Origin: Ischnura elegans
Lineage: Eukaryota; Arthropoda; Insecta; Odonata; Coenagrionidae
Direction of reading: 5' to 3'
Length of the DNA stretch: 64,000 nt
Assembly: GCF_921293095.1 (NCBI RefSeq)
Contig: NC_060259.1
Coordinates: 45,055,812 to 45,119,811, forward strand
Positions 43,433 through 56,200 of this stretch are shown piece by piece; position 1 is the first letter of the stretch, and every line of letters starts with the position of its first letter. The notes beneath the pieces are model-generated. The model ran no database searches. It saw nothing but the letters and a program-made list of their open reading frames with translations, and was not told the origin of the DNA. A program made the translations under genes and the position numbers.

Positions 43433-43614
43433 GGGTACACGGATGGTAAGGGAAAGAGTTCCAAAGAAGGGTAGAAGAAGGATTTTTCTATCCTTCCCTT
43501 ACCCTTAATTGTGGGTAGAGGAAGGGTACACGGATGGTAAGGGAAGGAGTTCTAAGGAAGGGCAGACGAAGGATTTTTCTATCCTTTCCTTACCCTTAAG
43601 GGTGGGTAGGGCGT
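43433..43614. repeat. 91-bp tandem repeat, two units
   Basis: The unit beginning gggtacacggatggtaaggg occurs at 43433 and again at 43524. Inside each unit ggtaaggg and cccttacc motifs face each other, so the repeat folds into hairpins. Further ggtgggta / tacccacc motifs continue to about 43675. It lies just upstream of piggyBac copy 1. Confidence 0.75.
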
Positions 43615-44286
43615 GGGTTGTGCAAGGGTAACTACCCACCATGAAGGCTACTACCCTTCCTTTACCCACCATGGTGGAGTTTATTTTTATGAGGGAACTT
43701 CCCGTGAAGGAGCCCAGCGCGAAAGTTGCTTCGAGCGTCTATGAGAAGACTGAGACACAACTGTAAAGATACTTTGTAATATTTGCTATCAATTTTACGA
43801 TTCATTCAGAATTATTTGCATGCATTTCAGTAGTTTATATTGAATTATGAATCTCTCTTGCCCCCACAGAGTCTCCCTTTCAAAATCTCCTATCAGTTCA
43901 CTATCAATGCTGACGCAGCACCGTGTTTCACTTCCGCTGCATGCGCCTCACCTGATCCTTATAGAGGTGATTTATTTCTGTAAACTTTGCTGACCATTGT
44001 CTTTTGCAATCGGATTCATGTCTCTGGCATGATGATACGCATTTATTTGAGAACCTTCTTTTCTGGATTGAAGATTGGTGAGAAGCAATTACTTTGTTCT
44101 CTATCAATTTGCGCCTCATTCAGAACTTTGTTGCTCACGTTACATTATCATAACTAATCACATAGTAAGACAGCAGTTTCTACAGTTTCTTCTCAACAGC
44201 TATATAAACCCTACGTCTCACATTCAGATGGTCAGTTCGGCAGCACGTACAGCTTTATTTCGTCGATGTTTGTGCACCTTGCAAAA

Positions 44287-45335
44287 ATGGCCAGCAGAAA
44301 GGTGAAGTACTGTGCGAGTACTGATATAGTGTGTGCTCTGTTTGAAAGTGATAGCATGAGTAGTGGAGATAAAGATGCTTGCAAAGAGCTGGATAGCACA
44401 AAAGAAACTGTGCACATTGAGACAAGTAGCGAGGATTCTAGTGAAGAAGAGGTTGAGCATCAACCACTCAAGAAAAAGGAAAAGGAGGACAGCTGGAAGT
44501 GGAATACATGTTATAACCTCATGAAAAAAGTTTGATTTTTGTGATGCACCTGGCATAAATACGAGAGTGCTTAGAAATTTACCGGAAAATGCCAATGAAC
44601 GGGATTTATTTTAAGATTTTTGGAAACCTGACTTTTTGGACTTGATGTGCAAAGATACTAACAGATTTGCTGAAAATTTTTTGAACGCAGCGACGAATCG
44701 CAGAAGTAGTTTGACGGGCGACAGGTTTCTAACCACTGCTGAAGAAATAAGGGCATATTTTGCATTGTGTGTTTTGATGGTGCAGAGGAAAAAAAATATT
44801 CAAAATTGTTGGACCCCGCGAGCGGTCACTGAAACGATCCTTTCTTCAGTAATGTCATGCCCTACCGACACTTTTTTTGCTGTCTAAATTTTTGCATTTT
44901 GCTGATAATTCAACTCTCGATGAAAATGACTGGCTAAGAAAGATATCTCCTATCATTCAGTATTTGCATCAAAAATTTCAGTACACATATATAAGGCCCT
45001 TCACAAAATCTTTCTGTCGATGAAAGTCTTATGGAGTTTCGTGGTAGACTTACTTTTAGACAGTATAACCCCAACAAGAGAACTATATTTGGGATAAAGT
45101 TTTACAAAATTTGTGTAAGTTCTTCAGTATATATGTCTCCAGTTTGAAATATACACCAAGATCTTATCTGGTAAGAATGGAAAAATCTCAAAAAAAGCTA
45201 AGACAAAATAGTCTGCATTTACAGGAGTACAAGATGGATTTTGACAATTTAGACAACCTGAGCAGTGAAAGAATAGAGGCGAATGAAAAAGAAATGCATA
45301 CAAAACCGGTCAGGAAGAGTAAAAGTAATACCTGA
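44287..45335 (+). pseudogene. piggyBac-like transposase, copy 1, broken and truncated
   Basis: An ATG at 44287 begins MASRKVKY and leads into an acidic Ser-rich N-terminus ending at a stop near 44533. A second block (44636-44887) has DLMCKDTNRFAENFLNAATN, LTTAEEIRAYFAL and KKNIQNCW, the early DDE_Tnp_1_7 region. A third block, around 45000-45115, has the first catalytic-acid motif (DESLMEFRGRLTFRQYNPNK). After about 45115 the similarity stops, so the second and third catalytic parts and the Cys-rich tail are missing. Several stops and frameshifts occur. Ends were not identified. Confidence 0.8.
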
Positions 45336-46930
45336 AAAATATAATGATTTTGTTATTTAAGTTGTGAGAAATAATGTTTTTTGTTGTTTTGAATTTAAAG
45401 AAAGGTGTTTTTTAATTTTCAGGTGTTTGTTTAACTCATGAGGCTATTACAAGTAATATTTTTTTAAATTGTGCAATTGAAGAAATTATTGTGTAAAATT
45501 CGTTGTTTACTTAAATCTGGAGGATCGATAATAATTGATGATAAGTGAGGGTATTTTCATTTCCCTTATGAGAAAGGTTGAGGGCAGAATGAAGCACCAG
45601 GATACAAACGTGAGGCAGATTATTCCCACGAGAAAATGTTATTAATAAATGATGGACATTGTGGTTGAGAAGATGTTATATGTGTAGTGCTGTAAACGTG
45701 TGTTTAAATCACATTTTTCTCTCCTAATCCAGCAGTGGTTAAAATAAGGTCCTTATCCTATATAATCATAGTGATAGAAACGGGCAGCTGTAGTGTTTCA
45801 CAGGTATAATCATCATTTCAAATTTGTCATTTCTCCAGCTGCTCGCTCGCCTGGTTTGCATGCCCTCCACAAAGCTAACCTGTAGAATTCAGCCTCGATA
45901 CCTTAAGTAAATCTTTTATTCTTTCCAAAACATCCCTCCTTATGTTGCAATTCTAAAGATCGTTTCCTTATTATTAAAGATCAACTCATTATTACGGATT
46001 TCCTAGTTGAGAATTTCCATCGCCTATCGAGACCAATTTTTGCTCATTTTTACTTTTAGGACCACACCAGGGGATGAAATAGACGATCATATATATATTT
46101 GAAATAATGTTTTGTGAATGCGCTTCGCGTTATGGTGACATCATAAATTCAAAACAAAACCTTTTAGTATTCCATACAGTAGGTACCTACTAATGAAAAA
46201 AACTCATCTAGTTTCAATCATTTCAGGTCTTTATCTAGAGGTTTACGATAATGATAATGGCCTGAAAAGGTGGAAACCGGTTGAATTTTTAATGCATACT
46301 GTGTGGAATACAACGAAGTTTATTTTTGAGTCCATAATATATATATTTATTAATTAAAATGCTCATGTAGACGATATATAAGTTTAACCTATATTGCCTA
46401 TAGCTGTGAACTCCCAACTGGTTTCGCATGTATAGCTGTAAAAACATTCAAACCAAGGCTACGTATATCCCATGCTTTTTAGTGGAAACAGTTCCTCGAT
46501 ATATGCAAATATGGCCTCCTAGTGACCTTAATGGTAGCGTCCTGCAAAGGCACTTTCCGGCGCGGTATCCAGTCCCCTTAAAATAATTTCAGTTGTGCAT
46601 GTTTTGTTTCTCTCTTGTTTTTTTTGTATTTATCACTCATAAATTTTGTATTGATATAAAATCTATGGTATCACTATTATTTTCTTCCTTTCAAGAAACC
46701 GTGGATTAAATTCGAGTTTACACGAAAACCCTACAATGCTCTGAATATGATGACGTGAACAGTGTGTGCTAGAATAATCAGAAGATTTCAGGAAGTAAGC
46801 CAGGGAATAAGATTTAGCCGCAAATTTACTCATAAGTGTAAAAATTATTCAACTCTAGTTCTAAACAGAGATCGAGATAAATATTGGACACAAAAAAACC
46901 TATAATGTTTGTTAACTATTAAACCTGTCC
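45336..46930. other. Intergenic, nothing recognised
   Basis: AT-rich; no gene, RNA or bounded repeat supported. It may include the right flank of piggyBac copy 1. Confidence 0.4.
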
Positions 46931-47162
46931 GAGATCCCGCCTCTAAATAGTACCTAACCGCTAGCGCCGCCGGTGAGGAAGGAAGAACTTCCTATCGCAA
47001 GTGAAGTTGACATATCGCGATTTCCGAGAGCTAAACTTTCCAAAACAAGCCAGTTGTTGTATTTGTTTTTATCAGGTGATCTGCTATCAATTTTCTTGTG
47101 TCCTCGTTGGAATAATGAACATTAGTTTCGTTCTGCATCAAATTTAAGTCTAACCTGTGAAC
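46931..47162 (+). promoter_or_regulatory. Putative promoter / 5' UTR of the BAR-like gene
   Basis: CpG-containing stretch (ccgctagcgccgccgg, tatcgcgatttccg) directly upstream of the start codon, contrasting with AT-rich surroundings. No TATA box is obvious. Placement rests on position and composition only. Confidence 0.25.
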
Positions 47163-47209
47163 ATGAACAAAGCTGGGAAAACTTTGAGGAGGTATAACGA
47201 CTCGAAGCA
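47163..47209 (+). CDS. BAR-like gene exon 1
   Basis: Encodes MNKAGKTLRRYNDSK plus two bases of a glutamine codon. The donor is GTATAA at 47210. A second GTATAA donor lies 18 bases upstream at 47192 in the same phase, which would drop six residues. The 111-base intron that follows has no in-frame stop. Confidence 0.7.
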
Positions 47210-50200
47210 GTATAATTTTGCTCACAAATTCATTTTGTCATTCGTTTTGTTGATAGCAAATTTTACAAGTGTTTATTTCTCGTGCACTGCTTCTAATTTC
47301 TTCCAATTAATTTCGCGCAGGAGCAGTGTTCGCCTGAAAGCTTTGGGAAGCGGACATTCTGATCTTAATATGGTCATATCACAGTTGAAAGATGTACGTT
47401 CGTCTGCCAAGGCGTTTATGATGGCCCAGAACACGGCTATGCAAGATTTATTGAAGTGGTCTCTTACTTGTGAGAATCTGGCTTTTAAAGATGTTTTTAT
47501 GCAGTTGAATGAATTAAATACGCTCTGGAGCGAAGCACAAAAGGACTTCACTGGTATGCTTGTTAGTCAGTTCTTCTATGTACCATTTTGATTTGTTGTG
47601 TATTGAAACATCCTCAATTATATGAAAATCGGTAGTTGTCTGTGTAATTAGTGGATGAAAACGCTATTATTTCATAGCTTCCAGTTGTAGAGACCAAGGG
47701 TATCAAATGTATTTTGTGTTTGATCTGAATTGAATTTTAAAATTCTACGTTTTGATTATGGTTCAAATTGTTCATAATTTGTCATAATTGTTCTCATATC
47801 TTATGAGTCTAAAATCAAAGGCGTTGACGTATAACCTTAATCAGTGGCGTAGCCAAGGGGGGGTCCGGACCCCCCCCTCCTCCCCGAAAAATAAAAACAC
47901 AGTTGCTTTGCTTCATCAAAGAAAAAAATTATTGGAGTATTATGAATTTTCAAAAGATTTCTTTGACAAATGAAGTTTTTTCGATTGTGAAAATTGTTAA
48001 AATTAGTTTCAAACCCTGTACTTAATACCCTAAGTTTAAAAAATTTTCCCCTCTGATTTTGGACCACCCCCCGAACAAAATTCCTGGCTCCACTGACCTT
48101 AATTCCCATTGTTGAGAAAGGTATGGTTTGAGATAAATAATGTAAGCCATTAAGATAAAGATGCGCTTTAATATTGTAACGAACTAATGATCTGTACAGG
48201 AGATCGCTCTGTTCTTCTACCAACATAACTGCTTGCTGGCTAGTGAGTGACTGACTGTATGCTAACGTACATCACACACATCGAGCATCTACCATTAGTA
48301 TGTGCATGCGCACGCAACACACACCAGGAGGGCAAGTCTGTAACTCTGTTCTCTCCCGAAAATGGGAGAAAGGAGATTCGTGAAGCGCCTGCGCGAGAGT
48401 TGTCGCCCGCCCCAAGTCTCTAGGGCGCCCCGCCGGAGAAAGGAGACTATTTGTCGCCTGGGAGAGTACTAGTCTCCCGACCCAAGTCCGTAAGCCCCCT
48501 CAAGCGCCTTTGGCGCCCCAGACGGGCGCTTCAGTTACGTCCCCCTCAAGAGCCCGACGTATCTCTTTCTCCCATGGAGAAAGTGCGTATCTCGACAGTG
48601 TTTTGTTGTATTTTCTCAATATGGCGCGTTTTCTTTCAAACCATAGAATATTATTGCTCGTATATGAGGTGCATTTAAGAGAAGTGGGGCAATTAACACC
48701 AGTGAGAAATTGTTGCGGGATATTAATAAACCGTTTGAGGCGAGGGAGGAAGATTTCCGGCCGCATTAGCGGAGAAGGTTGTCCTATCCGTCCTTCGATG
48801 GTCCGATTCTCTTCCAGCTGAAAATCCATCACCCTCAATAGCAGACAAAAACACCGCAATCCTATGAAATAACAATTATCTGTAGCTCTGAATTCTTTTC
48901 GTGTAAGTAGCGGGGTTTAGAAAGCTAATGCTAATTCAGAGAGCGCAAGAAAAGCACTTTAAATAATGGAAAATAACTTCTAAACTGTTACCTATGAAAA
49001 GCAACAGATAGTTAATGAAACACAAGACATGCCCTTATTGTTAAAAGAACTTATTCCACGACAATGCAATAGAGTTTCACCATTTCATCGGTTTCACGAA
49101 TACGACTGCTCAGCATAACCGTGTGCACACAACATGAGATCGCGAATCGGTTCCGCTGTCAACACATACAGAAGCTATAAATGTACTTCAATAATAAATG
49201 AATATCCACAAACTAAGTACTAGCACACACCGTAAATATAAAGTGAGACATAGGCAAATAAAATATAAAAAACTGGAAATCACTTCCACTCTTTTATTCA
49301 TCACGAACAACTTACAATCACTAAGCTCGTAATGATAAAAACAACTATTAATTCACTGATTTAAAGCCAGAAATTAGCCCACGAAAGAGGCACAGGTGAC
49401 TTTTCTGACCATTATTCGTTAATATACTAGAAAAAGAAACTTCACACACAGCTTTGATCTTGATAGCTTGATCGTGAAATGTCAATGTACCTATACGATG
49501 AACAACGGAGGTGAACACGCCCACTGACAATGTTTACATTGCTGTCAGACATTAATCGATATGGTAATAACACTGCTTACAATTCAATCACGATGGAGCA
49601 CTGATAATTACAACTCTTAGCCGATATTTTTGTACATTGCAACCACTGGCACTGTGATTATCAGCAGAAGATTTACGGGAGTTGTCACATTGACAATAAC
49701 ACAATTTTGGCACAAAAGATGTTTGCACAAATCTGCAAGCAGCGAGCAAAAGCTGTATTCACATTAGAAATATACTCATAATTTTCAACTTTGGTGAGGT
49801 TGTAATTGATACGAAATGAAGAATTTACATGGTGACAAGCAAAATTTACCGGCACTTGGATTTAGCCTTGCAGCCGCTTGCAAGCGAGGAATCACTGCGC
49901 GCGGTCAAAAAAGTAGTCCCGACTTTAGTAAGTCATAATGAGGTTATTATGCATTTAATTTAGAAAATATTTGCATGGATGAGTTTGACATAAAATTAAA
50001 AACATTTTTAAATTACACACGGTTAATTTTTCGATAAATCAAGCTCTAATATCAGATTCGCCTTAGAAATTTTTCATACTACCCATCGGAGCGAGTTTTC
50101 TCCCATCCGAACGGGAGAAACAGTTCTCTCTACCGAGTTACGGACTTGGGTGGGGAGACAATTTTGGGCGACAACTCTCTCTCCCAAACGAGGCGCCCCA

Positions 50201-53200
50201 AGTTACCGACTTGCCCTCCAGATAGCGCTGATAATACAAAATATTCACATAATTCTTAACACCCATTCCAACCCGTTCATGCCATGAAAATGATGGTTCC
50301 ACTTATTTCCTTGATGTAATAGAAACGGGCAAGGACATGAATGTGGTAATGTATCAAAATTGTAATGTTTTTTTTTAATTTAGTGATGATTTTCGAAATT
50401 TTATCATATATCGGTGATCAGTACTTCTTAGAATTTAAATCCAAGTAGCTTTTGATGGGTAAAAATAAAAAAATGGGGTTGTTCATATTAACTGAGTGCA
50501 AGATTTTCTTTCATAGATGTGGAAATTTGTGAACTACATTCAAGTCAGCGATATTTCTTGTATAGCATAATTTCAATGAAATGTGAGGACTTATGGATGA
50601 ATTGTGCTATAGTTAAGAAGGATCAGTAATATTTTTTTTACATTTGTTGCTTATATTACTTGGATTGTGTTCATAATGATACACATTCATGCAGCTTTGC
50701 TTCATCCACGGAATGAATGTATGAGCTCATTAACATATCAGATTTATAACCATCTACAATATGACACCAATTTTACAACTGCCCATGCAGCCCTAACTTC
50801 ATTGAGGGAAAACTACATGAAATAACATTTAAATAGCAAAACTTCTTCTCTGGTTTTTAATAGATCTTCCATAAGCCCTTCTGCTCTTTCCTTCATTTAG
50901 TTTTCCATATATGCTGCAAGTTCAATGGCCACTTCACTAAAATCCCCCTTTTTGTTGAGCTGATCCCCAAATGCATTCCCCATGGATGCCTCCCATGATA
51001 CCAGCTTTGATCATTTTTTTCCCCTAGAATAGGGTGGTTTCCTATTATTTTTTTATTGCCTTAATCGAAAGATTATTACTCCTGGAGTACGTATTTCACA
51101 CTTTAAGATTCTAAAATGACAATATCTATTTTTCGCGATTAAATGAAAAGTGAAAATTTTCAAGCGCGCGAAAACGCGACGCTCAAGTATGAATGCCGGG
51201 AAATATCTCCGTACGTCGTATTTCTGGTTCCCCCTCCCGCCCGGTGAGGTGACCTTGAGGCGAGGCTTAGCCCTGATACGTCGCAGGCTGCCAGCGGGTA
51301 GCTGAGTACCTTGCTGAATGGTAGCGCTTGGCTTAAAAAAGGTTTATTAATACCTTATCAAACGAAGAAAACTTTCCGACCTTAGCCAGTTTTAGTAGGT
51401 GATTATTAAGACATGTTTCCCTGAGCTCTGTGCCTCATGCATGCATTGGTAACCTCAGACGATGTATAACTCCTATCCTCTCGTGTAGAAACTAGGTCCC
51501 TGTGACGTCACGAGGAGTGGAATCGCATGGGCGCCAATCTGGCCTTTTTCAAATGAGGATAAAATTTGACCCTTGCCATTCGTCTAAACCGGTATTTCAA
51601 AAACCAAATAATTTGTGTATTATGAATACACTAATGGTGGGTAACGAATCGCAATCAATGCCTTTCGTTTTCTTTGATGAAGGAAACTACCCTATTCATG
51701 GAAATAATGCTGAAAAGTAACGCAAGTGTTTATGTGAGAATTAGGGAGCTGGCCAACTTCTGGGTTTGGGCATTCAAACCACCTGTACTGAACATTGCCC
51801 ATTAGCCACCACAGGCAATCCTTTTCCTTTTGGCTCCCTCCTCTGGTCATCCCCCACTCCTTCTCTTACCCCCCTCCTTAATCTCGCATGGGAATATCTG
51901 TTTCAAGCAGGCACTTAGTCAGAAATTTGTGGTAGGGGTTCTGGGGTGGTACGTAGGTTCATAATTCTGGTAACTTAATTGTCAATTTCCAAATGTCGGA
52001 AAATCACAAATTAGGTTTAACATTTTGTTTGCATAGTGATGAAAATATTGTCATCAATGGTTTTTACTAAAATGGCTGTAGTTATTATGGCTTGGCCTTG
52101 GTAGGTGTTTGTTTCTGAAATCTCCCTCATTTTTAAAAATTTAAACAGTAGGGCTTTGGTGGTAGTAGGTAGTATTATTCGATTCGAGAAAATTTCGGAT
52201 CTTGAGTCTCTGATCTCAGTCCATAGTTAACACGTAGCAAACCGAACATTGAGATCTCCGTATTTTGCCTGCCGAGTGCTGAGGACGGACCATGGAGATT
52301 TCCGTGTTTTCACATATGATAATAAAACTTTCTCTGCTTATTTTAATATTAGTTACTTAAGTTCGCATTTGCTTCCGGTGTATTTTAGAATGTGCTTTCA
52401 TTGATTTAGATTAGTTTTATACCATTCAAATTATAAATTTATTAGTATTTTTTAAATGAACGTAATTCACTTTTAGAGATTACTAATGTGTAGGAATAAA
52501 ATTTCACTTAGCCGTAATGTTTGAAAAAACTTGATTAAACATTCATATTTCTATAACAGTAATACTACAACTTCTACAATGTCCTGAAATTACGAATTAT
52601 AATATTTTAGCTTATGAGGAATAATTTTGGTCAGATTTTTTCAGTCCTTTTCAATTGGCTCTAACACAAAATCTATTGTCGGTAATTCTCTCATCGCCAA
52701 ATGTATGGTGGTGCAAAGTGAATAATTCACATTTCACCTCTGGGTGCATATTTTCGGCTGTCCTTCACAAGCTCCATGGTGTAGATTCTCACAAAAAATC
52801 CAATCTTCAGCGCTCAACGTAAACACATCAATGAGTCTCGAAGGGCAAGGAATATAAGGGTCATTTCAGCGGGACCCTATCTTTTGGTCCGTGATAGAAA
52901 AGGACCAGATGGCCACAAAGCTTATCTTTGTTAGTCTCTAATGTTTCCCTTTGCTTAGAATGCATATTAGTCTCCTTTGGGACGTTCTTGTGTTCGTTAC
53001 TCTCTTTTTTAGAGATTTAAAGTCATGTAGTTTAGTGAGGAATCATTTCCTTGGATGAAAGTTGGTGTGCGTTTACCCTATGAAAGTGCATGCATATGTA
53101 GTCTATATAAATTTTCAGCAATAATTCCTGCGTATCTTGTCTACTGAAAAATTACTCCAATAGCAATAAGACCTCATCTATAGTAATGGCATCAAATAGT

Positions 53201-56200
53201 GGCGGTGCTTGCGGTATGACGGAGAAGGATATATACGAAGAACTTTGTGTTGACGTGCCAGAAGATTAGGTAGACAAGTGTGAGAGCTCAGATAGTGAAA
53301 TTGGTTTTGATATTGGTGGAATACAACCTAAAAGAAAAGCTGTACAGTTAGTTTACACTGATGGTTGTGACTCGGATGCAAGTGTTAGCAATGGTAGCTT
53401 AGTAAAAGACACCTCGGTGACATGGAATGAAATTGACCTTCCAAGAAGTTTGTAAGATTTTCAGGGAGTGGCAGGAATCATCAATTGATTGGAAAAAAAA
53501 CACATTCACAATTATTAGGGGCAACAATGCGCCTAATAATTGTGAATGTGTTTTAGAAGTGCAGAACGAAGGCAGATACAAGTCTTCGCAGAAAACTGGG
53601 AAGTGGAAAAATGTAGTGGTGAGAGAGATGAAAGTTTTCTTAGCAATTATAATTTTGTTGGGAAAAGTCAGGAAAGATTCAATCAAGGAGTATTGGAGCG
53701 CTGATGAATTTATCAATACACCCATATTTAGTAATTTGCTCAGCAGGAACAAATTTGGAATTCTTGGAGTTTCAGTGATAACGAATTAAATTCTGAATCT
53801 TCCGATAGTTTACATAAAATTAGACCAATACTATCATATTTCTTAGAAAAATTTAAAACTGTGTATATGCCTAAACGTGATCTCTCCCTTGATGAAGGAG
53901 TAGTACCTTGGAGGGGAAGATTGAGATTTAGAACATACAATCCAGGGAAATTGGTGAAGCACGGATTATTGGTGTGCGTGGTGTGTGGAAGTGAAAGTGG
54001 TTATATTTGCAACATAGAAATATACACAGCTGAAGGAAAAAAAATTAGAGGAGACCATATTGACCCTTTTAGTTCCATATTTACACCGTTGGCATCATGT
54101 GTTCCAAGATATTATTACGATAGCGTACAGATAGCTGAAAATCTTCTCGTGAAAAAACTCGAGTTTGTGGAACCGTCTGTGCCAACAGGGGGCTTCCCAC
54201 TGAATTTAGGCATGAAATCAAAATTATGAAGAAAGGTGACTACACGTTCTGTAGAAGGGGGGAAGTTCTGCTGCTTGCGTGGAAGGACAAGAGGAAGGTG
54301 AGGGTGATTTCCACAATCCATAACTCGAGTATGGGCGAAGGAAAGCGAAACAGATTGACAGGACAGATACAGAGAAAACAGATTTGTATTTTGGAGTACA
54401 ATAAGTACATGGGAGGAGTAGATAAAGCTGATATGTACTTGATATACTTTTCAGTATTAAGAAAAACTATGAAGTGGACAAAAAAAGTGGTGTTGTGGTT
54501 GATCAACTTTGCCCTATTTAATTATTTTGTGGTATACAAAACATTGAACACTTCTACCCGTTTGACCCTCAAAAAATTTGTTTTGGAAGTAGCCAAGGGC
54601 TGGGCTAAATGTGAGAAGGGAAGAAGTGCGTCTTCCAGCAATGATGACACGGACGGCGAGATAGAAAGGCCGACTCAGCAAGCGCCTCGGCAGGATAACC
54701 TGGCAAGGCTAGCTAGGGAAATGATGAAACACAATCTAATGAAGATAGTGGGGTATGGGAAGAAGAAATATCCATCACGGATGTGTCGAGTTTGTTCTGC
54801 TAATAAACTTAGAAAGGAAACTCGGCATATCTGTGGATTCTGAAAGGTTCCCCTGCACAAAGGAGGATGTTTCACCAAATGCCATACAAAAACTAAGTAC
54901 TAATATCTCTGATAAGTAAAACGCTTCAAATTTTTTAAAAATACATGAAAAAGTAAACATTCTATGAGAGTTTTCGTGTATCAGTGTCATTTAGGTTAAA
55001 GCTTCTTTAAATGCCGGGTCCTACCCGATGAGATTGGAATTAAATACCCGGTCCACAGCATGTTAATAATAGCTTAGAGAAAGTAAGAGGATAAGTGCTC
55101 CTGGGCTAGTTGTCACTTAAGGGGATAGTTGGCGGGTAGAAGTTGCACGGGAACAATATCGGGGGGCAAGAGGTGTGGAAGTTCTAAAATTCCCTTCTCT
55201 CAACCCCCCTTAGGAACTTGCCTGTCTTCAAGATCCTCCACAAGCAATCGCCTCTCTCATTGAGAATAGCAATCCAGCTGCTAAAGTATCCGATATATTT
55301 GTGTGTCTAATTTAAGTGTTTCCATGAATAAGTCATTTTATTTGCATTTTTTGATAAGCATTTTTTGTAATATTGCCAGAAAAATGGAGAAGCAGCAACT
55401 TGGGGATATTTTTTTATGTGTGCTGTATTACCACTTTGAACCTGAAAATTGTATTGTATCAATTATTATACGTACTGTATTTTTCAGGGTGCTATACTTT
55501 AAATGTTTCAGCTTAAGTAGCATTTTCCTTTCATGAGCCATTTTTTCCTTAGAGTGTCACGTTTCTGCACTTAGTGATTTAATTTATTATAACCATGACT
55601 TCATTTTTAGCTAATTTGAGGTATTTTCAATTTATTTTAGATCACCTGAAAGAATTTTCGAACCAGTTTGAACTGATTCTGGAAGGAGAGAAACATGTGG
55701 ACCAAGCAAGAAATCGTTTAAATAGCTGTGAACTGGTTGAGACTAAGATAAGGAAGGATTTGAAAAAAGCTGCGAAGAAAGCTCAATCTGAGGAAGTGAG
55801 ACAGCTTGAAATGAGATTGGCTCAAGCAGAGAGATCAAGGGGACTGGCACATTTGGAAGGTAAGGCAGGCTTATCAAAACAATGGCAAGTGAACATAGCA
55901 GTTGTTGGATGTGATACATAATTATTTCTTAGGTAATTTTTTAGTTTCCTTTAATTTTTGTCTTTTTGTAGTCTTTTTACCTTGTATCGGGGTGTGGACC
56001 TAAGGAATTGACGTTTGCATTAGAAATATGAAGCCCCGAATGTAATCACGTCAAATTTGTTAGTCTTCCATACAATTCCCCAATATAAGCAAATGTTGAG
56101 CTGTTTTTGAATATTGTATGATAGTGGGATGTATATTACTGTTTTGGAGCATCTGACAGAATATTTTACTTGTGTTCTTACACAAAAATTTTCCTCTATG

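Noticed and set aside
43433..43614. CRISPR-like array
   Set aside because: Only two 91-base tandem units without spacers, in an animal genome.
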